A stretch of 64,000 bases of DNA from Lantana camara (lineage: Eukaryota > Streptophyta > Magnoliopsida > Lamiales > Verbenaceae): positions 15,025,001 to 15,089,000 of the forward strand of contig CM074856.1 in assembly GCA_037501455.1 (NCBI GenBank), written 5' to 3'. The notes under the pieces were generated by a model that saw nothing but the letters and a program-made list of their open reading frames with translations, was not told the origin of the DNA and did not search any database. Within the stretch, counting starts at the first letter, position 1. Each line of letters opens with the position of its first letter. The position numbers were made by a program, and so were the translations under genes. Shown piece after piece: positions 9,301 to 19,828 of the stretch.

Positions 9301-12300
9301 TATGTAAGATCAGTCATTGATCGCATCGGTTACTAATCAGTGACCGATAAGGCGGTTACTGAAAATCGATCACTAATCCTGTTCTTTTTAGTAGTGTCAA
9401 CAGGATTGTAATGGATTTAAGTAAAATGAGATGAATTTCTTATTTTCAATTAATTGATCATAGAAGTCAGTATTTGTTTAGAAATTAGTACTATGGTTTT
9501 AAGATATGTTGTTTTAACGTTTTCCTTTCCAATTATATTATTGCACTAATAATTTTCTAATTAATAATATTTTGTATAAGGTAACTGGAAGACAGGAGAT
9601 AACTTTTACAGAAAGCTATTCCCCATGAACTATGTGATGGCTACATACAGTAAACCCCAGGTGCTAATACATTTTATTAAAAAATATATTCGTGTTTAAT
9701 TTCATTGCACTCTCCCTGTGTGTTTGCTTATAAACAGGGACGGAGCCAGGAATTCCAAGGAGAGGGGCGAAAATTCGTAATGTCAATAATACAAATAATA
9801 TTTTTTTCAAAAGTGGTGAAATCATAATTTGTTTTAAAATAAAAGGGATAAAATCTATAATTAGGGGACGAAAATCTAAAATAAGAGGGGGCAAAATTAT
9901 AAAATTTTATAAAATATATAAGTACTAAACGAAATTTTTTAAAATTTAGGGAGGACGAAAATAAAATTTTTCTAAAAAATAAACGAAAATTTTTCAAAAT
10001 TTAGGTGGGGAAAACAACCCCCCCCCTCCCCCCCCCCCCCCCCCCCCCCCCCCCCCTGGCTCCATCCCTGCTTATAAATTCATGTAGAAACTTGACAACA
10101 AAGCGAGACTATCCAAACATTATTAAGTATTAAGTAATTAAGTATTTAGGGGGTTTTGTAAATTTTACTTCATAAGTAAAAAGTTAAAGTAGAAGTCGAA
10201 ATCATAAAAGTTGTAGAAGTAAAGTCAAAAAGTGATAAACAAAAAATAATTAGTTGAGTGTTTGCAGGAAAAGTTGACAATCAATTTTAACTTTTATAAA
10301 CTTGCTAATTTACTTTGAAATATTTTGAAACAATTGTTGGTGTCATCATATTATAATTTTGTATAAGATTATTTGTAATTAATCAAACATAAAATTATTT
10401 TATATATACTCTTATTTATAAATTTTAAAAAAGAGAAAAAATTTACTTGGTAATTATAGATTATTTTAGCTATAAGATTTTCTGAAATTACAAAAATTTT
10501 AATTGGAGTTAAAAAAAAAAAAAAAAAAAAAAAAAAGATGTAACAAATATATAATCTTTAGAATTATATTTATATCTAAAAAGTTAATTTAGGAATAGTC
10601 TAAAAAGTTAATTTAGGAATATTAATGTTTTAGTAAGGATATTATTGTCAAAACAGAATTTTAAATAAATACCAAAAACTATATAATCTATAAGTAGAAT
10701 CCAAAAGTATGTCCTATGCTGCTTCTGAATTCTAATTTATTTCTGCTTAAAATAAGTAGAATTTGATTTTCCAAACACTATAAAAATACTGAAAATAAAC
10801 ATTTATCTAATAAGTATTTATTTTTAAAGTTTGTAAACATTACCTTAATGGATATCGGATGGTTAACGCACCTTCAATCAGGGGCATATGGGGGCAGCCA
10901 ACCCCGATCAAAGATTTTATGTATACATTTAAAAAAATAAATTTTATCCTCTGATTTTTAATATATTATATTTCTTCTTTTACTCCTCCTACGATATAAT
11001 CTAATTTATATTACATATTTACATTGTCGTTGTTGGACATATTGGGTTGTAATTAATATTTTTGTATGCAAATACATGTAAAGGTTTCTATTCTTAATGG
11101 AATCGTAATGGGAGGAGGAGCTGGTGCTTCTATTCACGGCAGATTTCGCATTGCAACAGAAAAAACAGTAATTTAATTTCTTTTTCATTTTCCTTGATGA
11201 GATTTTTTTTTTAATCTTTCCTAGAATCATACATTATCTATATCCGTTGTATTTCATGTTTATTGCATTTGATTATATTATTTAATCAAGGATTATATTA
11301 TTTCATGTTTATTGCATTTGATTATATTATTTAATCAAGGATTTGTAGCCTGCTAAGCAGATTCCAATGTACTTGCAGCTTTTTGCTATGCCTGAAACAG
11401 CTTTAGGACTTTTCCCAGATGTTGGTGCTTCCTATTTTCTGTCAAGACTCCCTGGATTCTTTGGTAATTCATTCCTAATTAATGTATATATTACATGATC
11501 TTAAACGTGAATAATACATTTTTATTTTCTCTAATTAAAGTGGTTCTTAAGTCTTAACTTTCTTTTTATTTTTTCTTTTTTCAAACATTTAACTCTAATT
11601 TAATCTTGAAAGTTATACATTTACACAATACTAGTGAAAGGAGCATGGGTTGCAAGTTTATCATTTAATTTTATTTAAATAAATTTTGGCTATTATATTT
11701 ATTGAATAAATTAAAATATTACAAATATTTAGTTTGATTAAATAAATTTAATATCATTTTTAATGAACCATTTTGATTTTAAAAAGCTATACGTACATAT
11801 TTATATAAAATCTCACTTTCAAATCATATACAATAAGTAGAAATTCAAATTAGAGAAACATCCAAATAAATAAACAACAAAAATATTTAAAATTACATTA
11901 TTATATAAAAATAAAATATTTAAAGTGTATAATAAATTTTCAAATAATTCTAACTTTTAAGCATATAAGTAATAGTTTATAACTTTTAAATATATTTAAT
12001 AAGTAAAAAGATATATATATATATATATATATAATATAATTAAAACTTAAAAAAAATCATATAAAATATTATATTAATATATATAGTTCATTCCTTCTAT
12101 TGTTGATCTTCTGTAATATAATTTGTAATTAAATTTTAGTTTTCTTTATAAAATTTTGAAGAATATTTAATTTTGTTGTCATTTTTAATATAATTTGTGA
12201 TTTATTTTTAGTTTTCTTTATGAAAATTTGAAGAATATTTTTGTCACCATTCAAAATGTAAAAAGTCATATTTACTTTGAAACCTATGCCTTTTGCAGCT

Positions 12301-15300
12301 AATTTTTTTTTCTATGTTTCTTACCTCGATTCCATCATTTAAAATGAGAACATAATTATTATTTTTTTAGTTTTTTTTTTCATTTTTATTTCATACCATA
12401 AGATTTTTAGCCTCCTCGTAAATGTTATCTCTAAAGATGTCAGCTAGTTTGCCTTGTGATAATCATCTATCGTTCATAAAGGCGTCCTTTCACCATTCCC
12501 AATCCTCCATTTGCAAAATAACTCCACCATTCAAGTGCTTCTAACAATCCCCTTCCATGCTCGTAAAACCATAAGTTGAGGCGTATATTTGATTAAGAAT
12601 GTCCTCCCCTTTTAAATATTTTTTCTTATGTATCTAGTTTCACATCGTCATCTCTTTGTTGAGCATTCTCCATCCCTTTTTAGTGAGTATCGCTATATTT
12701 CTTTATGGACTTCTCTAAGACCCAATCGACCTTCTCAATTCATTCTAGTCACCTTCTTCCACCCTACAAAATGAGTCTGTTTATTTATTATATCAGTCGC
12801 CTAAAGAAAGTTGTCCTTGAGTCAATCAAATTTATCGCACACGTGATTGGGGAGTCAATTGGTATGCATGTGGTAGATGGAGATCGAGATCGTGATGGAC
12901 TAAATAAGTGTCATTCGTTAGGAAAGATTTGTCATTTTGACTTTCTATCCCCAAGAGGTGTTTTAGACTCTCTTAATCACAATCGAGATATGCTCATTAT
13001 AGCTTCAGCTAAAGTTCATCTACACCCCCGAATAGTTCTTTAAGTTGTCTGTCCTTTCCATGCCTAGAATTTCTAGTAACCTACTGCTTTAAATCATTTG
13101 ACACATAAGGTGCGAATAATATACACATGTGATTTGCTGAAGTTTAATTTGAGGTCCAACGCCTTGTGAAACGCCTCAACCACACTTTGAATGCATTTTG
13201 CTCCATCCACGGTACCTTTGGCTCCCAATATTAAGTCGTCCACAGAAAGTAAGTGTGAGATGTGAGGGCTTCTCTGACATACCACAATTGGCTTCCAGGT
13301 CCGACTGAAATGGTCTCTGCAATCATATACGTAAGTTATTCCATACAAAGTACAAACAAATAAGGGGAAAGTGATTGCCTTATCTAATGCCACACATCCG
13401 TACAGCCTTCGTCGGTTGACCATTCTATTAAATCTCCAGTTGTATCCTCTATATTCTGCTCATAATGATATTGATGATTTTTATCAGGAATTTGAAGCAA
13501 ATTAAAGGTTTTCTTACAAAATTCCACCGAATTTTTTCGTTCGCCTTTTCAAGATTCAATTTCAGCACCATTCCCCCTTGTTTTTTTGTCGTAGTAGTGA
13601 TGTAGCATTCATAACACTTCTTCAGGTATCAGGATATTGTAATGGGTGCTCAGCTGTGAATGAAGCTATTTTGGTTCAATACCATAATTTATTTGATATA
13701 TGGCTTAAACAGTATATTCATCTTTGTGATCATTTTGAGCAATATGTTACACAATGTAATGGGTTGAAACTTGTTTATTTTTCTGGAGGCAAATAAACAC
13801 TCGATAATCTTTCTTGGGAATTGGTTCTCTCTCCATGCAATCATTGTTGAATTTCACCACCGAGTCTCCTACTATATCCTAATACGTTTGAAAAAAGAAA
13901 GTTTGGAAACCACCAATTCCTAGCGTTTTGTATAGGTGCATGCTCTTCACTACCATCAAGATTTCTCATTTGGGATCATTCTTGCCAAGTTAACCTTAGG
14001 GTTCGTTGGTGCAAGCTAATACGAAGACTCATTGCCTCTTCCATGGCATCTCCACTGAATAGTTTAGTGTAGTACTCCCAAATGTGTGGCTTCAGTTGAT
14101 CATTATGGGTTACCCATTCCTTGCCTATTTTGAGAGCATTCATCTGGTTATTCTTTCTTCTCGTCATGGTTGAGAGATGAAAGAAACGTGTATGTTTATC
14201 CCTGAATTGGAGCTCATTAATTCTCGACTCTTAAAACCAAATAATCTCTTCTTGTTGCAGTAGTTTATTATATTCTGGCATCAATTTTTTTTTTCAAATC
14301 TTTTAAATATTTACCTTGTTTGTCTCATGCATAATGCTCAGCAAATTTTTTGTAATTTATTTTCTATTTTTTTCGCTTTTTGAGCACATTGAAAACTATT
14401 CAAGGAGCAATGATCATAAGTCAAAATATCCTTCAAGTTTTGATTCGATCAATAAGTCGTGTATTGCTACTTTGGAAAATATAGATCTAAATTGATAACC
14501 GTTGAATCAATCTTATTCAAATTAAATTAAAAAATTCTCCATATTGTTTCTTGAGCTGACACTCGGTCCAGCATTTTGAAATTTTTAATCTAATCTTCAA
14601 AATTTTGTTTACCATTGTACGCAATATTAATTCTCACTTTGGCATGTCCTTTATAAATATATTTGTATATTAAAGATATTTCAAAGTTGTCCTTAATTTT
14701 GGTATGCATGTATATATACATTAAAATCAAGTAATTCTTTCGTTTAACAAAACTATTATTTATCTCTTTATTATATTCTCTTTGCTATTCGATCTTGCAT
14801 TCTATTTTCTTATTTGTATTTTTCTAATGAGTATTATTTAAGATTTATTTTAAATTTTTTGTAATTGATTTTATATATGTAGTAGAAATAATTAAAATAG
14901 TATATTTATACAAAAAATTCAAGGAATGTTTAATTGAATATGATAAAAATTATTTTATAAAATTAGATTAATCTTATCTTATATGCGGACACATTGAGTC
15001 CCCTTAGGATTCTTAATTTAGTGTAACTTTGGTCTGACGACCAGCAATTCTAAATTGTGGTATATTAAGTCGTAAGAAACCAAAAACACTATTTGTACTG
15101 TTACGTATTTAATTTATATTTTATTATATAAACTAAAGAAATATTATATGGTTAGTTAGATTTAGATAATTACAATTGTATTAGTATTAGTTAATTAAAA
15201 AATATTATAGTAGGAATAATTAATTTATTCTAAAATATTTTATCTGAATCATTTAGTTATATTATTTTGTTAATTAGATAAGTTTATAGAATTATAATAT

Positions 15301-15843
15301 GATTATAATTTAAGAAAGTTTATTAATTTAGATAATTAGAAATATTGACTTATATGATTAGAATTACATTAGGATTGATTTATTAAAAGATATGTTATTT
15401 AACTCATTCAATTTAAATAATATTTTATTTTATATGATCACCAAAATTATTAAATCTTATAAAGTGAAATAATTTGTTGTTTTCCAATTTCTTAGATGTA
15501 TCTTATTATAGCATTTTAAATTATAGACCTTAAATTAAAAAATAGACAACTTATATTATAAAGTTTGAAAACAATTACTTAAATATTAATATTAAAACAA
15601 TCTTTGTTGAACTATATATCTTTTTTTTTTGGTAAGTTGAAGAGATTTTAATTATACCAAGAGTCTTATTTTAAGTTAATAAGTGTTTTTTAAATATAGT
15701 TAAATTAATAATTTATAATATGTATTTACATTATTATCCTTGACTAATAGTTATTGACGTAATTATTGCAAGGATATTTTAGGTGATCCGTATTTTGTAA
15801 GAAACCAAAAACTCAACTCGTGCTTTTATAATATAATAAAATA

Positions 15844-15883
<40 letters not shown>

Positions 15884-15914
15884 TAAAATAATAAATAATA
15901 AATAATAATAAATA

Positions 15915-15945
<31 letters not shown>

Positions 15946-16109
15946 TATATATATATATATATATATAGATAGATAGATAGATAGGATTGATTTTGGCCTG
16001 TTTTCACGAAATTATTCTTGCAGGAGAATATATTGGCTTGACGGGTGTAAGGTTGGATGGTGCTGAAATGTGTGCATGTGGTTTAGCAACTCACTTTGTG
16101 CAATCACAG
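6319..16109 (+). CDS. CHY1: 3-hydroxyisobutyryl-CoA hydrolase-like gene, exons 1-8 (3' part missing)
   Basis: Eight exons (6319-6348, 6850-6930, 7071-7139, 7253-7316, 9581-9660, 11084-11167, 11379-11463, 16024-16109) join with consistent phase into 193 residues. The product is a crotonase-fold protein close to plant CHY1. CHY1 hydrolyses 3-hydroxyisobutyryl-CoA in peroxisomal valine breakdown. Visible motifs are [44 protein letters not shown] (oxyanion region) and [17 protein letters not shown]. The Glu of PET falls at residue 142 and the Asp of FPDVG at residue 150, as I recall for the CHY1 catalytic pair. CHY1 is about 380 residues, so the C-terminal half and any peroxisomal signal are absent. 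All introns are GT-AG except intron 1, which would be GC-AG. Whether the gene still works is unknown. Confidence 0.85.
6850..6930 (+). CDS. CHY1: CHY1-like exon 2
   Basis: Acceptor TTTTCTTAG, 27 codons from VLVEE to LNALSAVM, donor GTGTGT. Phase 0 at both ends. Confidence 0.85.
7071..7139 (+). CDS. CHY1: CHY1-like exon 3
   Basis: Acceptor TTTATCACAG, 23 codons from VSRLLELF to KLIILK, donor GTACAT. Confidence 0.85.
7253..7316 (+). CDS. CHY1: CHY1-like exon 4
   Basis: [20 protein letters not shown], ending in phase 1. Acceptor AATAAAAG, donor GTAGAG. Contains the FCAG(G/S)D crotonase motif. Confidence 0.85.
7492..9396. mobile_element. Non-autonomous CACTA (En/Spm) element in intron 4
   Basis: It begins CACTACCAAAAAAATCAGGA and ends with the reverse complement of CACTACTAAAAAGAACAGGA, a terminal inverted repeat starting CACTA. 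A 3-bp target duplication TCA is at 7489-7491 and 9397-9399. Many subterminal copies of AGTGACCGAT / ATCGGTCACT lie within about 400 bp of both ends, as expected for transposase-binding repeats. Length is 1905 bp and no transposase ORF is visible. A GC-richer block (about 8270-8600) sits inside it. Confidence 0.93.
8269..8442 (-). CDS. 57-codon ORF inside the CACTA element, possible captured gene fragment
   Basis: On the minus strand ATG at 8442 opens 57 codons starting [18 protein letters not shown], in a GC-richer block unlike the AT-rich element around it. The Ser-rich start resembles the first residues of a plastid-targeted protein, which is only a resemblance. The rest is Arg/Asp-rich and comes from short GAGACTCGA-type repeats. 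No family was recognised. Confidence 0.3.
   Translation of the reverse strand: MASSSSVLLPKSHSPLTGESMAKARLKDGGQRRDSMAMDRAETRRLWTDAIINGKER
9581..9660 (+). CDS. CHY1: CHY1-like exon 5
   Basis: Acceptor TTTGTATAAG, 80 nt completing a split Gly and coding [13 protein letters not shown] to VMATYSKPQ, donor GTGCTA. Phase returns to 0. Confidence 0.85.
9735..10070. mobile_element. hAT-type MITE in intron 5
   Basis: Terminal inverted repeats CAGGGACGGAGCCAG at 9735 and, inverted, CTGGCTCCATCCCTG at 10056-10070. The 8-bp target duplication CTTATAAA is at 9727-9734 and 10071-10078. The 8-bp duplication points to the hAT superfamily. The right side carries a C9-T-C29 run (10018-10056). It is 336 bp and non-coding. 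Confidence 0.9.
10079..11083. other. Rest of intron 5
   Basis: AT-rich sequence with a poly(A) run near 10510-10536 and a short direct duplication of AAAAAGTTAATTTAGGAATA near 10578-10620. No exon-like or coding sequence was seen. Confidence 0.5.
11084..11167 (+). CDS. CHY1: CHY1-like exon 6
   Basis: Acceptor ATGTAAAG, 28 codons [12 protein letters not shown] to RIATEKT, donor GTAATT. Carries the glycine-rich oxyanion-hole segment of crotonases. Confidence 0.87.
11251..11342. repeat. Tandem duplication of a 49-bp unit in intron 6
   Basis: Unit 11251-11299 starting ATTTCATGTTTATTGCATTT is repeated from 11300 for about 43 bp. It lies only 36 bp before the exon 7 acceptor. Confidence 0.85.
11379..11463 (+). 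CDS. CHY1: CHY1-like exon 7 (catalytic Glu and Asp)
   Basis: Acceptor GTACTTGCAG, coding [20 protein letters not shown] to RLPGFF plus a split codon, donor GTAATT. Holds the conserved Glu of PET and the Asp of FPDVG. Confidence 0.9.
12010..12035. repeat. (TA)n microsatellite
   Basis: Uninterrupted TA dinucleotide run within AT-rich intron 7. Confidence 0.8.
12420..14260 (-). pseudogene. LINE (L1-type) reverse transcriptase remnant, antisense in intron 7
   Basis: Read on the minus strand, 14167 to 13976 gives [29 protein letters not shown], typical of the region before LINE RT motifs. 13423 to 13094 gives [18 protein letters not shown], where VDD replaces the usual ADD of the LINE catalytic box, followed by [14 protein letters not shown]. 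Further 3' sequence continues to about 12420. Stops and frameshifts break it everywhere. The same family recurs at 44780-46860. Confidence 0.75.
14261..15834. other. AT-rich remainder of intron 7
   Basis: About 1.6 kb of AT-rich sequence. I see no exon with crotonase-like coding, no terminal repeats and no ORF of interest. Confidence 0.5.
15835..15984. repeat. (AAT)n, (AT)n and (GATA)n microsatellites
   Basis: Two AAT-type runs (about 15845-15882 and 15918-15942) are followed by a TA run and TAGA repeats to 15984, about 40 bp before the exon 8 acceptor. Confidence 0.9.
16024..16109 (+). CDS. CHY1: CHY1-like exon 8 (last visible exon)
   Basis: Acceptor TTCTTGCAG, coding (G)[19 protein letters not shown] to LATHFVQSQ, donor GTATGA. 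The following exon of CHY1-type genes was not found in the rest of the window. Confidence 0.87.
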
Positions 16110-17296
16110 GTATGAGTATGACCATCACTATTAACATCCCACGTTAGAAAAAAATCAAACCATCTGCTGTTAGTACATACAAGACAACTCTCACTTTAAC
16201 AACTAGTTTTTAGGTGAGTTAGTCGAGTATAAACCTTCATATGATAAAAGTCTAATCATGTGGGATTAGCCAGAAGAAAACTAAAGAAATTTAAAACTCT
16301 AATCTTGTGGGATTAGCAAGGAAATTGGTGAGTATTTTTCCTTTTTATTTTTTATTGTGGAGAGAGACGGGGGAGAAGAGAGAGATTGGGTCTCGTTGAG
16401 GAATAAGTACACAGTGCATTCTGAAGTTAACGAACTAGTTTTTTCTTGTCAATGTAAATATTAAAGGAAAAATTTTCACCCAGCTACCCCGTGTAATACG
16501 AAAATATCAAGGAAAATCCCGACAAAAAAAAGTACTTTAAAAAAATCCGATGTTTTTTAAAATATGCATGCACCTCACGCGCGTTGATTGCGAGTGAAAT
16601 TGAAATTTTGTTCACTTTTCTATATAAAAAGACTATTTTGCCTCCTATTATATTTATTAAATTATATATATATATATATATTTATATGTATAATAACACA
16701 GCCTCTGTATATATATATAACATACACTCCGCTCAGGCCGCCGGAGATTGTGTGCAACGGCGGAGGTGCAAAGGAGATCCGGCAGTGGTGGACATGGAGA
16801 GGAGATCCAGCGGCGGCGATGGTGGTTGGGTGACTGGAGGTGGAGAGGCGGCAGATCTCTGGGATTGTGTGAGACGGTGGAGGAGGAGAAGAGAGGCGGT
16901 TGCGGGTTTGGGCGATTGGGCGGTGGAGGTAGAGAGATGGAAATCCAGCGGCGGTGATGGTTGTTGGGTGACTGAAGGTGGAGAGACGACAGCGGCTTCT
17001 GGACATTGGGCGGCGGCGGTGACTGGGTGTGGGTAGCCTGGAGGAAGAAGATGATGTATATTATATACATATACGTATATGTAATATCATATATGTATAT
17101 ATATACATATATATTATTTCTATAAATTTATTAATTTATTATTATTATTTTATATATATATATTGCATATATATAAAATACATTTATAAATATATATATT
17201 AATTATTATAATAGGTATAATATATACATATATATAATTTTCATGATAATAATATATATATTTATTAAATTATTAATATTTTTAGTAAATAGGATA

Positions 17297-17343
<47 letters not shown>

Positions 17344-17519
17344 TTTATATTACTTACATATATATTTTATAAATGTTATTTATAAATTCATTATATATGT
17401 ATATATTAAATTAATTATTATAATTAGTATATAATATGTATATATAATTACTAATATACATAATATACATATAAAATATTATTTATATAAATTTGTTAAT
17501 TTATTAATATATATATATA
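16110..17519. other. Intron 8 start with a GC-rich island between TA microsatellites
   Basis: 16110-16660 is ordinary AT-rich sequence. 16730-17045 is a GC-rich block of GGCGG/GGTGG words with an imperfect 47-bp direct repeat (16801-16847 and 16939-16985). 17050-17519 is almost pure TA/TATG-type low-complexity sequence up to the Tat-2 LTR. Open frames through the GC block on both strands are composition-driven, and no gene was recognised. Confidence 0.6.
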
Positions 17520-18540
17520 TGATGGGCCCGATTTACGCTCGCATCGGACACGTACACGTGTCACGATCCAGAAAGATTGTTCAGATGATCCCGGGGATCA
17601 CATGGGCTTAGACGCTCAAGAGTGTGGGCTCGTGAACAGGTCCAGCCCATGCTGCCTAACGCCTTGGTTCCTAAGGCCCATCTGCGAACCTCTCCCTCTT
17701 CCTCGAGCGTGAGGTTGCCACTTATCTCCCTCAGGGCTCTTATGAAGGCCTAAAAGAGATGATCACTACCCTCGTGAAGATCTCCCTCTTTACACAGCTC
17801 AGCTCTCCCTCGGGGACCTCACCCGGTCAGGCACCCTACCTGTCCCGAGCGTCCCCAACGCTCGATTAAAGTTACCAGAGATAACCCTCTATCTGAGCCC
17901 TCTGACACTCGGGTTGTCCCTCAGGAGCCTGTTTACGCTCATGCCGTCACTGTTGCAGGGTGTAATCAAGCCCTCGAGGCCAATTCCCTCCTCAACACAA
18001 GGCTTCCGTCAGGGACACATCCAATGGAGTAAGGAGCAAGCTACTCTTAGTGCCTCAACGCTCATCAACAACCTTGTAACCACCTCTGACACACTGTGGT
18101 AGTGCGCACACATTCTTCTGACACACTATTGCCACCTACCCGCAGGTATCTTTCAAAGATGTCATTCTCACAACATCGCATGCTGCTACGTGTCTAGGGT
18201 GACACTGAGTTGGGACCACTTGGTTGCATTTACCAAATCACCCTCACCCTCAACCTATAAATATGGGAATGCATGTGCACATTCTCTAACTAAACTTCCA
18301 TACTCCAAACACATAGACTGTATTCTTAACGGGGCACCACTTTTCCTCTGCATTATTTTTTTCCCAAGCTCCATATACTTCACCATTTTCACTGCATTTT
18401 CTGGTTTTATCCTAGCTAAAAGAACCCACGCATCATTGGAAACCATTTCCTGAGGCTTAACGCCTGTGATGGTCTTCTCTTCCACACACAAATTCTAAAG
18501 TGATTGGTGTTTAAATCCCTTCAAAGTTTCTACATCATCA
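17520..18540 (+). mobile_element. 5' LTR of Tat-2
   Basis: TGATGGGCCCG start inside a TA-rich target and CA end two bases before the primer-binding site. TATAAATA is at 18256-18263. It aligns with the Tat-1 3' LTR at both ends, but length and sequence differ clearly, so the two elements are separate old insertions. Confidence 0.8.
18256..18263 (+). promoter_or_regulatory. TATA box in Tat-2 LTR
   Basis: TATAAATA in the context CAACCTATAAATATGGGAAT, 285 bp before the LTR end. Confidence 0.6.
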
Positions 18541-18542
18541 TT

Positions 18543-18560
18543 TGGCGCCGTCTGTGGGAA
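18543..18560 (+). promoter_or_regulatory. Primer-binding site of Tat-2
   Basis: TGGCGCCGTCTGTGGGAA, the form found in Tat/Ogre-type elements (usually assigned to a tRNA-Arg), two bases after the LTR. Confidence 0.85.
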
Positions 18561-18638
18561 GCCATCATCATCTTCTTCAGATCTTCACCTGTTTCTTCCT
18601 CTTCAGCTAGCTGAAAAGTAACATCAGCAGTTTCAATC

Positions 18639-19828
18639 ATGGTTACCGCGATAAGATCTAGTGTTTTGGACAACAGGGGCGTTCTTCCTCCGGTGAACGA
18701 GGAGAACCCAGGAGGCGGAGCTGGCATCATTGATATCACCACTACCCAAGCCAAAAACACCCCATTGGATGGGAATACGCCTCCGGCCGCCGGAGGAAAT
18801 AGGGATAAAGAGGTTCCGATGGGATCTCTGCCAGTTATGGGAGCCCAAGCTGGAGGTTCTGCAAATCCTCTTGTGACACTCGTCCCCTCCGCCAATGTCG
18901 CCAACATGGGGGCATTTTCGATGGAGATGCCTCCACCAGGGCATGTGTACATGCAGCCCAGCCTAATGTCTGGGGTGATGCGGTGCATGGTGCCCATGGT
19001 ACAGCCCTATCAAGTGGGCACGCTGCAGCTCCCAGTCTCTATTCCCAAAGAAATACAAGGAGTGGAAATGCCACAAATGACATCACAGCAACTCCAGGCG
19101 CTCTACGCTCAATGCGAAGTGCAGGCTCCCCAAAACCCCTGGAAGCATTTCACCGCCGCTACTTCCCCTCGGGGATGGGTACTCAGATGGCCCCTCCTTT
19201 AGGGGGGCTACAAATTCATCCATTGATGGCGGCCCAGAATGTACTGAGGGCTCAGCCGCTACCGCTGCCACCAACACAGGGAAAAGAAGCCTCCCCGAGG
19301 GACAAACAGGAACAGCGTCCCGTGGGGAAAGAAAAACCCCTCAGGCGAAGGGAGACACAGAAGAGGAGGTCCAATCTAGGGCCACCGGAAGAACAAGTAG
19401 GAGGGAAGAAAATGACCCTCGTTTAGCTGCGGTCCAGAACCAACTTGACGGTTTGCAGCAAATGGTGGAGCAGCTCTCTCTAGGACGGTCTCAAGTCCCC
19501 CAGGCTGGGGACGAGAGGTCCAAGGCCAGAGACGCTCGCAACCTACGCAGCCAAGTCCCCCGCCGCTGGAGAGAAGAAGACTATGAAGAGCATGACCACG
19601 AGGGCGGGAATCGCAGGCCTTTGACAGGAAGTTCGCCCCTCATTGACGAAGTTTTGATGGCCCACGCTGGGATGGGCAAAATCCCCACGTTCATCAACCG
19701 GTACGACGGAACCACAGATCCAGCTGAGCATCTGGATCGCTTTGTGTACTTTATGCACCTGTATGAGCATTCCAGTCATTACTGGACGAAGATTTTTGTC
19801 ATTTCCCTCGTGGGAACGGTGCAGGAGT
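18639..19828 (+). pseudogene. Tat-2 gag, 5' part
   Basis: ATG at 18639 opens a Pro/Gly-rich N-terminus (to 19202). The frame shifts near 19140 to a second frame (to 19426) and then to a third (from about 19430). The last piece contains the gypsy gag landmark PTFINRYDGTTDPAEHLDRF, followed by a partly conserved capsid core. The reading frame is cut after GTVQE by the Tekay insertion at 19829 and resumes with WYKKLPP at 29950. Gag forms the particle that packages element RNA. With two frameshifts plus the insertion it cannot be made. Confidence 0.85.
19824..19828. repeat. Target-site duplication of Tekay, left
   Basis: GGAGT, repeated at 29945-29949. Removing one copy and the element restores the Tat-2 gag frame (VQE-WYKK). 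Confidence 0.95.

Noticed and set aside
10100..10830. Possible further MITE in intron 5 (TCCAAACA..TTGTAAACA ends)
   Set aside because: The ends are not convincing inverted repeats and no target duplication was found.
12705..13043. 112-codon + strand ORF, similar to ones at 45391 and 46131
   Set aside because: It is the complementary strand of LINE coding sequence. Similarity between the copies reflects the LINE family.
16584..17070. Overlapping ORFs on both strands of the GC-rich island
   Set aside because: All frames are open because of GC-rich low complexity. No domain or start context supports a gene.
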